This document shows, piece by piece, positions 34,807 to 43,700 of a stretch of DNA of 64,000 nucleotides (position 1 is its first letter; each line of letters begins with the position of its first letter). The stretch spans positions 248,001 to 312,000 of the forward strand of contig JACKFU010000002.1 of NCBI GenBank assembly GCA_020632295.1, given 5' to 3'. The notes beneath the pieces were generated by a model. That model was not told the DNA's origin and did no database searches. It saw only the letters and a list, made by a program, of their open reading frames with translations. The position numbers and the translations under genes are program-made. Source of the DNA: Candidatus Peribacteria bacterium (GTDB taxonomy: Bacteria; Patescibacteriota; Gracilibacteria; Peribacterales; Peribacteraceae).

Positions 34807-36698
34807 TGAATCGCTGGTGGACAATTATCGGCGTATTCTTCTTTATTGGGCTTCTTGTTTATGGGCCATCGCTTGCAAATAGCTTTGTTCGATGGGATGA
34901 CGGCCTCCTGATTTACGAAAACCCTGCTATCCGCGGTATCAACGTTGCAAATCTTAAGACCATTTTTACGACGTACGACCCCGAACTCTATATTCCACTG
35001 ACACTCTTTTCGTATCAATTTGACTTTCTCGTTGCTGGCACACATCCAAGTTTTTATCACTTGCATAGTCTGCTACTACACATTATCAATGCCATTCTTG
35101 TCGTATGGCTTGTTTTGCTGCTGCTGCAAAACCGCTTTATCGCTGTTATCACTGGACTAGCGTTTCTTCTCCATCCGCTCAATACAGAAGCGGTCGTCTG
35201 GGCAAGTGGACGGAAAGACCTTCTATCGACAATGTGGATGCTCCTGAGCTGGGGGTTGTTTATTGAGTATAAAGAAAAGATGCAGAAGGTACAGAGGGTA
35301 CAGAGGATCTACGTCATGAGTGTCGTTGCATTTGCTCTGGGTCTTCTCTCGAAAGTCACCATTATTACCCTGCCTGCACTTCTCATTCTTACGGCATTCT
35401 TTAAAAGATGGAATATCAACACACGTTTTGTGATGCGACTGATTCCCTATGGCATTCTTGCAATTATTTTTGCCGTCATTGCATTCTTCGGTAAAACAGG
35501 GGTTCTTGACTCTTCAACACCAGTTGAAAAACTCCTCATTGCTCCAATGAGCACAGTCTTTTATCTACAGAAGATGCTAATCCCAACGCACCTCTCTGTC
35601 ATCTATCCGTTTACTGGAGCAGTAGAATTGCTATCCGCTCGGATACTCGTGCCCATTGTTCTCTGTGCCCTCTTGCTTGTCATAGGACTCTGGAGTCTGA
35701 AACGCACACGCCTCGTTTTCTTTAGTCTTGGACTCTTTGGCATTGCCCTCTCCCCTTCTCTGCTCAATTTTTCAAAGGGAGATTTTCTCTACTTTGCCTC
35801 GGACCGCTACGCATACATTTCTTCAATCGGCATTCTGCTTCTCTTGGTATCGGGTATACACACATTCATTCAGAATCAGAAATGGAAACTCCTCTGTACC
35901 CTCTGCACCCTCTGCACCCTCGCTATCCTTTCCTACCGCCAATCCCTCGTCTGGGCAGACAGTGAAACATTATTTACCCATGTTGTTACACTCTATCCCG
36001 AAGCACACTCTGCGCATAACAACCTCGGCAACATCTACCGAACAAAGGGGCAGCTTGAGCAATCGATTGCTTCGTATGAAGAAGCACTGCGTCTCAGCAA
36101 AGAATTCGGCCGTGGAACATCGGCACTCTATGGCCAGAGCAAGATTCTTAGCAACCTCGCATCTGCATACCGTGTACAGGGGAATAGTGACCTTGCATTG
36201 CAGACTCTGAACATTGCGAAGGAACTCGATCCTTCAAATCAACACGTCTACTTGCAGGAAGGCATTATCTACGGCATGCAACAGCGTACGAGCGAAGCTG
36301 AAGCAGATTATAAGAAAGCGCTGGAACTTGACCCCAGCTTCACGACCGTTAAGGTAAACCTTGGTTCACTGCTCATCAACATAGCAAGGCCTGTTGAAGC
36401 GATAGCAATACTCGAAGATGCCATTGCCTGGAATCCATTCTATCCACAGGCATACTACAATCTTGCTGCTGCCTATAAGGCAGTTGGACGTCAACGCGAA
36501 GCGTTTGATGCCTACAAAAAAGCGGTGGAGCTAGAACCATCATTTATTGCCGCCCGCATTAACCTTGGCATTCTCTATGCAGAGCGTGGCAATATCGACG
36601 ATGCAAAACATCAATTCAGCGAAATACTCCGTTACGATCCGGATAATCAGCGTGCCCTCTCTGCACTACAGCAACTTACTGCGATAGCGCCTGAATAA
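34806..36698 (+). CDS. TMTC-like GT-C membrane protein with TPR tail (second copy)
   Basis: This 630-residue protein is a paralogue of the one at 2439-4076, with the same FVRWDDGLLIYENP and TYDPELYIPLTLFSYQFD motifs, about ten transmembrane segments to residue 385, and five or so TPRs (about 395-625). The putative role is protein O-glycosylation at the membrane. Two short minisatellite tracts interrupt the gene in frame, one coding MQKVQRVQRIY (35281-35306) and one coding LCTLCTLCTLAIL (35891-35921); they are inverted relatives of each other. It converges with the DUF1761-like gene, overlapping 23 bases. Confidence 0.7.
   Translation: MNRWWTIIGVFFFIGLLVYGPSLANSFVRWDDGLLIYENPAIRGINVANLKTIFTTYDPELYIPLTLFSYQFDFLVAGTHPSFYHLHSLLLHIINAILVVWLVLLLLQNRFIAVITGLAFLLHPLNTEAVVWASGRKDLLSTMWMLLSWGLFIEYKEKMQKVQRVQRIYVMSVVAFALGLLSKVTIITLPALLILTAFFKRWNINTRFVMRLIPYGILAIIFAVIAFFGKTGVLDSSTPVEKLLIAPMSTVFYLQKMLIPTHLSVIYPFTGAVELLSARILVPIVLCALLLVIGLWSLKRTRLVFFSLGLFGIALSPSLLNFSKGDFLYFASDRYAYISSIGILLLLVSGIHTFIQNQKWKLLCTLCTLCTLAILSYRQSLVWADSETLFTHVVTLYPEAHSAHNNLGNIYRTKGQLEQSIASYEEALRLSKEFGRGTSALYGQSKILSNLASAYRVQGNSDLALQTLNIAKELDPSNQHVYLQEGIIYGMQQRTSEAEADYKKALELDPSFTTVKVNLGSLLINIARPVEAIAILEDAIAWNPFYPQAYYNLAAAYKAVGRQREAFDAYKKAVELEPSFIAARINLGILYAERGNIDDAKHQFSEILRYDPDNQRALSALQQLTAIAPE
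35281..35306 (+). repeat. In-frame GGTACAGAG minisatellite
   Basis: Two to three units of GGTACAGAG(G) inside the TPR GT-C gene. An inverted, longer version lies 600 bases downstream. Confidence 0.5.
35891..35921 (-). repeat. In-frame minisatellite, inverted copy
   Basis: Three nine-base units CCTCTGYAC/CCCTCTGCA; the minus strand reads GGGTGCAGA repeats ending GGGTACAGAGG, matching the tract at 35281. Confidence 0.5.
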
Positions 36699-37077
36699 TT
36701 ACTGCTGCAAGCGCAAAGTTTAAAATGCAATGTGCACTATTCATGTAAAACAATGTGAGAGGTTTTCGTTCCCATGCAATATCATGTAATGCACCGGGAA
36801 CTCCTGTAGCAAGAGCTAGTACGAGAGAAATTTTTACCGCATCTGCAAGAGTCTGTGTACTGGCTAAAAGGAGAAGGAGTGCGAGAAACACATTACTGAG
36901 CAGTGTAGCGATAAGGCCCTGTGTCATCGCGATTTTCATGTCTGCTTTAGAAATCGTATCTTTTTTTATGCCAACAAGTGCCATCCACTTTTCACCAAAA
37001 AGTGGGCCATACCATAGGGATCCAAGACCCATACACGCGATGGTAGCGACGACGATAGCGACTGGATTAATTATCAT
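36676..37077 (-). CDS. DUF1761-like membrane protein
   Basis: This 133-residue protein has four transmembrane segments with the DUF1761 layout: IINPVAIVVATIACMGLGSLWYGPLFGEKW at the N-terminus and a C-terminal LFYMNSAHCILNFALAAVII. The function of the family is unknown. ATG 37077 was chosen because TATAGT ends exactly six bases upstream; the longer frame starts inside the divergent gene's leader. Confidence 0.75.
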   Translation of the reverse strand: MIINPVAIVVATIACMGLGSLWYGPLFGEKWMALVGIKKDTISKADMKIAMTQGLIATLLSNVFLALLLLLASTQTLADAVKISLVLALATGVPGALHDIAWERKPLTLFYMNSAHCILNFALAAVIIQALSQ

Positions 37078-37083
37078 GCCTCT

Positions 37084-37089
37084 ACTATA
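37084..37089 (-). promoter_or_regulatory. -10 element for the DUF1761-like gene
   Basis: TATAGT on the minus strand ends six bases before the ATG at 37077. Confidence 0.45.
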
Positions 37090-37121
37090 CACCAACTCTA
37101 ACGACGCGTACAATGCCAGCC

Positions 37122-37691
37122 ATGTCCTACTTTGCAGTCTTCGATACTCTGACCTACCTAACCGTTGCTGGCCAGGTACTTTCTATTGTCATTGGTCTTG
37201 CTGTCGTGCTCTCTCTTATGGGAAACAGATTGGGGCTACGTATGAGGTCTTTGGTTAGTAAGCACGCACTAATTCTCATGTTTGTTGTTGCCCTCGTTGC
37301 AACATCGGGAAGTCTTTTCTTCTCCGAAATTGCCCTCTTTGCCCCGTGTAAAGACTGCTGGTTCCAGCGCATCTTCATGTACCCACAGGTTATTCTTCTT
37401 GCTGTTGCCCTCTGGAGAAAGGACCGAACCATTGCGTGGTATATTCTTGCACTGTGCATTGTTGGTGGTGCACTTTCGCTCGACCACTACAGTGATCAAT
37501 GGGAAGCAATACTGAATCCTATCGAACATGATCCGCTTGCTCCTTGCGACCTTTCAGGAGTTTCATGCAGTGCAACGTACATCTTTGAGCTTGGCTACAT
37601 CACTATTCCGCTGATGGCAGCAACAGCGTTTTTGCTCAACGCACTTGGTAGCATTACAGTTGTTCTATCGACAAACGCTAAGAAAAAGTAA
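37122..37691 (+). CDS. DsbB-type disulfide oxidoreductase
   Basis: This 189-residue protein has four to five transmembrane segments and the DsbB cysteine pairs: CKDCWFQRIFMYPQ after helix 2 and CDLSGVSC in the second outside loop, the latter followed by a helix with FELGYITIPLMA. DsbB-like proteins pass electrons from exported dithiols to quinone, so reoxidising a DsbA partner. It lies 76 bases before the first cysteine-rich giant protein, which strongly suggests it serves their oxidative folding. No DsbA is in the window. Start 37122 (MSYF) was preferred to 37113 because TACAAT (37109-37114) sits seven bases upstream. Confidence 0.88.
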   Translation: MSYFAVFDTLTYLTVAGQVLSIVIGLAVVLSLMGNRLGLRMRSLVSKHALILMFVVALVATSGSLFFSEIALFAPCKDCWFQRIFMYPQVILLAVALWRKDRTIAWYILALCIVGGALSLDHYSDQWEAILNPIEHDPLAPCDLSGVSCSATYIFELGYITIPLMAATAFLLNALGSITVVLSTNAKKK

Positions 37692-37767
37692 AACACACTA
37701 ATGTATCGAAACTGCAAGAGAACAAATTTTCGTTTTGATATGCAGATTTGCTACCCTTTGTTAATCT

Positions 37768-40700
37768 ATGCCTTGGTCACTTTCTGCACTGGCAAAATAT
37801 ATCGCACTCTCTCTATTTGTCATTGGAACGACCGTTGTGATTGTGCAGAGAAATACAGAGGAGAAGTTGCAAGGGGCCGTGATAACATTTGGCTCATGTG
37901 ACCCGTATAGCAATCCCTTAGCCTGTGACTCACTCGCTCCCCCAGGCGAATGCTGTGGTTCACCTAATTGTAGCGAAGCTGGCGTCTGCCAATGTGAAGC
38001 GTGCGATACCTGTAGCGGGCTTCCAACCTGTACAACAATGCAGCGAAAACTTAATGAATCCTGTGGTGAAGGACCAAGTTGCTGTGATGGTGGTGTCGGA
38101 GGGTTTTATATGACATACGAGTGCATGGATGGTCTAAAATGTGATTACTCTGGCTCAACTACTTCAACAACGGGCACGTGCGTCTGTGACCCTTCTCTAC
38201 CGGAATGCTCGCAACCTGTAGAAGCCGGTGGTAGCTGCGCCCCTGCAAATTGTTGCGATAGCTATGGCAAACAAACAGCAGTAAGACCATGTGCATCGGG
38301 ATTAACATGTACAAACGACGTCTGTACAGCTCTAACATCCTGTACAAAAGATAAAGATTGTGGACTCAGTACAACATGCGATTCATGTGTACCCAATGGC
38401 CTCGGAGGATGCACAAAAACCTGTTCATACTTCGACTGTAATGCGGGTGCATGCACGACAAATGTCAGTGGCACTACTGAAGCAGTACCATGCGCCTTAA
38501 GCGAATGTGATTGTTCTACGCTTACGTGTCCCTCCACCCAGCATCGAGAGGGCTGTAGTTGTGTCGATAACGAATGTGACGCAAATGGTGATTGTTCCTC
38601 GGGGTGTTGTGAGTCAAATGAATGCAAAACGATAAGCTGTCCTGCAGGCAAACACCAAGTTGGTTGCAGTTGTGTCGATAACGAATGTGACGCAAATGGC
38701 GATTGTTCGTCGGGGTGTTGTGAGTCGAATGAATGTAAAACAGTTTCCTGTCCTGCAGGCAAACACCAGGAAGGATGTAATTGTGTGACGAACGAATGTT
38801 CAGCAAACAGCGATTGTTCCTCGGGTTGCTGTGATGGAATTTCCTGTAAGACAGTTACCTGTCCCTCCGGAAAACATGCGGAAGGATGTAATTGTGTTGA
38901 TGATGTAGAATGTTCTGCTACTGTCCCGTGCCCAAGTGACTCGTGTCTTAGCTGTGTTAGTAATGTCTGTGTATCCGCCTGTGCTTCGAATGAAACCTGT
39001 GTTGCAGGCGCATGTAAACCCAAGCCTGTATCGAGCGCATCATCAAAGTCTTCTTCGAGTGCATCATCTCTTGCAGGAGTATGTGATGCAGCGTGTACGG
39101 GAGTATCGTGCACGGAAGGTGCTTGCGCGATTCGATGGATGAACCCCGATGGAACGGCAAACTGCGGGTGTGTCTATGGTGCGCCATCGTGTAATGCTGT
39201 AACAGATTGTCCAAACCCCGATACAGAACCCTGTACAGAATGTATGGATATTGGGCTTGTTAGTCCTGTGAAATACTGTCCTGCGGTATACGGATGTTCC
39301 ATGAACCATTGTGTTCTTAAAAGCGTTCGCCAGGAACTATGCGCCCTAACGAAAAGCTCGAAGAGTAGCGCATCTACTTCTTCGAAAGGGCCAGTATTAT
39401 GCTCCACTCATAGCGATTGTCCTGCAGGTAGTTGCGAAGGATGCGTCGGAGGAATGTGTGTGAGTGTCTGTAGTGCAGGAGCAGCTTGCGTCTCTGGTAT
39501 CTGCGAAACTGGTGGTAGTCATTTGGCATGTTCTGGCGATTCCTGTACAACTATGCCAGGCCCTGGCCTCGATACCTGTAACGTATCAACCTTGTGTAGC
39601 AGTACTGATGGAAAGCATGCTGTCTGCAAAAATGGTGCATGTACACTGGTCGATGGTGAAGGGAAAAATACCTGCACAGTTAGCCCAAATAACTGTCCGC
39701 CAGCAGGAACACATCTCGCGTGCGAGGGTAATGCGTGCAAAATTGTTGCTGGAGACGAACCAAATACCTGTGCTGCCGATATTGATTGTGCAAGCAGTAG
39801 TAGTTCTGCATCCTCTCAAACTTACTGTGAGAAGTACTGCGGCAGCATGACCTGTGACGAAGGTGAAAGCTGTTACTACTCTACGTCGGATAGCGGTGTG
39901 AGTGTGCAGTGTTTCTCGGGTGCTTGCCCATCTTCATGGAGCCTTTCAAGTTGTTTAGCAAATCACCTCATCCCAACCGGTTACTCGTATATGGGCTGTG
40001 CGGGTGGAGGAACATCATCCTCGTCACTCCATAAAGCTGCATCTGTTTGTGGTAACGCAAAAGTCGAAGGTACTGAGGAGTGCGATAGTGGTACGCTCAA
40101 CGGTGCCTACAGCGACTCCTGCACAAAAGACTGCACGCTTCCAACAGGATGCGGAAACGGTGTTGTTGAGAGTGAGGATGGCGAAGAATGTGACAACGGA
40201 AGGCATAACAGCACCTGGCCTTCAGCTGGTATGTGCCGCACCGATTGCAAAATTGCCTATTGTGGCAATGGCATTATCGAAGCGTCTATCGGAGAGCAAT
40301 GTGACAAAGGCGGTCGCAATGGTATGCCTGGAGGAACCTGTAATAGTAGCTGCCAACTGCCAAACTGTGGCGATGGTGTTATACAGGAGGGTGAAATGTG
40401 TGACGATCCTACACAAGCGCGGCTCTGTGGAGCGGGCCCCTGTACGTGTACGCCCGACTGTCGCATCCCCTACTGCGGAGATGGTGTGCTGGATCAGTGG
40501 GTCGATAAAACTGTTACACCAAATAGATTAAACGGAGAAGAATGTGATGATGGAAAACAGTGCAACAACGGCGCTCTCTGTACAAAGAATAGTGACTGTA
40601 CCGATGGGAGCATCTGCGTTCAACGCACAGGCGATGGCTGTAATTCGTCCTGCCAAAACGAATCGGCTTCCTGTGGTGATGGCATCTGTGATGCCAGCAC

Positions 40701-43700
40701 AACAGAGAACTGTACAAACTGTGCATCCGATTGTGGTGTGTGTACATCAAAGTGTGGTGATGCCATTCTTGAGCTACCGGAGCAGTGTGATGATGGGAAT
40801 ACCCAAAATGATGATGGATGCTCAAGTACCTGCAAAACAGAACCTGGATTCCATAGTGAGTGTAATGCCTTCGACCGTTGCGTAGTCGTCCCAGGGGCAG
40901 ATGGCAGAAACGAATGTGATGCTCTGCATCCCTGCGGAGGAGAGAAGCATACTGTTTGTGACCAGGATAATGCAGTCTGTAAAACAGTAGACGGCAAAGG
41001 AAAAAACGAATGTGTCGACTTTAGCGATTGTCCAATAGAAGGCGGGACGAAGTGTGAAGATTTTGCCTGTGTAAAAACCGATGTCGGTGATGAGGTTGGC
41101 TGTGTTAATGACAGCGATTGTGGTCGCAGTATCTGTGCAGAAGACGACAGTTGCCGAATGATTCCAGGATCGGGAACATCCCAATGTGGTGGAACGGTGC
41201 TTTGTAGCACTAAGACACGCACTGTCTGTAATAGCGCAAAGCGTCTCTGTGAAACTATCGATCGTACGCCTGATGACCTTCTTCCCAATGAGTGTGTTAC
41301 CTTTGCTGACTGCCCCATCGAAATGCACTTCATTTGTGAAGATCTGCAGTGTAAACAGGTCCCTGGGAAAGGGGATGATACCTGCTCAGCAGACAGTGAC
41401 TGCAGCCATCTAAAATGCATTGATGAGAGTTGTACGCTTGTGGAAGGTGGTGGCGTCAATACGTGTAATAGCTCAACATCCTGTTCCCCTGTGGATGGGA
41501 AGCATACGGTCTGTGAAGAGCATCAATGTAAAGAGGTTTTTGGTGAAGGAGAGAATGAATGTACGATTGATCCCAATAACTGTCCTCCAGTAGGAATGCA
41601 CTATGCTTGTGAAGATCTTGCGTGTGCGCTTGTTGATGGAGAGGGGCCAAATACCTGTACAGAAGATAATGACTGCAGCCATCTAAAATGCATTGATGAG
41701 AGTTGTACGCTTGTGGAAGGTGGTGGCGTCAATACGTGTAATAGCTCAACATCCTGTTCCCCTGTGGATGGGAAGCATACGGTCTGTGAAGAGCATCAAT
41801 GTAAAGAGGTTTTTGGTGAAGGAGAGAATGAATGTACGATTGATCCCAATAACTGTCCTCCAGTAGGAATGCACTATGCTTGTGAAGATCTTGCGTGTGC
41901 GCTTGTTGATGGAGAGGGGCCAAATACCTGTACAGAAGATAATGACTGCAGCCATCTAAAATGCATTGATGAGAGTTGTACGCTTGTGGAAGGTGGTGGC
42001 GTCAATACGTGTAATAGCTCAACATCCTGTTCCCCTGTGGATGGGAAGCATACGGTCTGTGAAGAGCATCAATGTAAAGAGGTTTTTGGTGAAGGAGAGA
42101 ATGAATGTACGATTGATCCCAATAACTGTCCTCCAGTAGGAATGCACTATGCTTGTGAAGATCTTGCGTGTGCGCTTGTTGATGGAGAGGGGCCAAATAC
42201 CTGTACAGAAGATAATGACTGCAGCCATCTAAAATGCATTGATGAGAGTTGTACGCTTGTGGAAGGTGGTGGCGTCAATACGTGTAATAGCTCAACATCC
42301 TGTTCCCCTGTGGATGGGAAGCATACGGTCTGTGAAGAGCATCAATGTAAAGAGGTTTTTGGTGAAGGAGAGAATGAATGTACGATTGATCCCAATAACT
42401 GTCCTCCAGTAGGAATGCACTATGCTTGTGAAGATCTTGCGTGTGCGCTTGTTGATGGAGAGGGGCCAAATACCTGTACAGAAGATAATGACTGCAGCCA
42501 TCTAAAATGCATTGATGAGAGTTGTACGCTTGTGGAAGGTGGTGGCGTCAATACGTGTAATAGCTCAACATCCTGTTCCCCTGTGGATGGGAAGCATACG
42601 GTCTGTGAAGAGCATCAATGTAAAGAGGTTTTTGGTGAAGGAGAGAATGAATGTACGATTGATCCCAATAACTGTCCTCCAGTAGGAATGCACTATGCTT
42701 GTGAAGATCTTGCGTGTGCGCTTGTTGATGGAGAGGGGCCAAATACCTGTACAGAAGATAATGACTGCAGCCATCTAAAATGCATTGATGAGAGTTGTAC
42801 GCTTGTGGAAGGTGGTGGCGTCAATACGTGTAATAGCTCAACATCCTGTTCCCCTGTGGATGGGAAGCATACGGTCTGTGAAGAGCATCAATGTAAAGAG
42901 GTTTTTGGTGAAGGAGAGAATGAATGTACGATTGATCCCAATAACTGTCCTCCAGTTGGTAAGCATCTTGAATGCCAAAACTTTGCCTGCGTTCTTGTAG
43001 ATGGTGAGAAAGAAAGCACCTGTACATCTGTGGATGATTGTGGACACTTAGAATGTCGTGACGATCGATGTGTGCCTGTCCTCGGTAAAGGAAATAATGA
43101 ATGTAGCTCTTCGGTGCTCTGTAACGATCCGACCCAGCACACAGTTTGCGAAGACCAACAGTGCGTTGTGCGCTTTGGCCCTGGACGCAATGAATGTGTC
43201 GATACTACCGATTGCCCCCCTATCGGTACACACCTGGAATGCCAGAACTTCTCGTGTGTGATTGCCAACGGCACGGAAGAGAGTGACTGTGTAAATACAT
43301 CGGATTGTGGACACGTTCAATGCCTTTCCGCATCCTGCGTTCCCGTTGGAACAGAAGGCGCAAATCAATGTAGTAGCACTGTTGCCTGCTGCCCTACAGG
43401 TTTTTCATGCACCAATCCCAAACACACGATTTGTCATAATGCTCAATGTATGTTTGTCGATGGCCCTGGACTCAATGAGTGTGCTGAAGCGGCAGATTGC
43501 CCTCCACCTGGCACGCATTTAGCATGTAAAGATAACCAATGCCAAGTTGTCCCTGGTGATGGAGATCCTGAATGCCTCAGTGATAGAGATTGCGGTCTAG
43601 GAAAGAACACTTGTGGTAATGCAATACTGGAATTACCTGAAGAATGTGACGACGGAAATACGAATGATGGAGATGGTTGTTCAGCGCTGTGTACTATCGA

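Noticed and set aside
37701..37901. 66-residue frame ahead of the first giant
   Set aside because: It overlaps the giant's start in another frame, has no membrane or family signal, and a -10-like element fits the giant instead.
38262..39113. 283-residue minus-strand frame inside the first giant
   Set aside because: Long only because cysteine-rich coding DNA rarely gives stops on the other strand; composition (His/Ser/Gln-rich) is typical of a shadow frame. The same holds for 40620-41459 and 48528-49094.
41398..42956. Possible CRISPR array because of regular repeats
   Set aside because: The units are contiguous, 273 bp, without spacers, and in frame within a coding gene.
41456..43047. Series of identical 64- and 69-residue frames on the minus strand every 273 bases
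   Set aside because: They are the antisense of the tandem repeat inside the giant gene; no promoters or ribosome sites and no independent coding signal.
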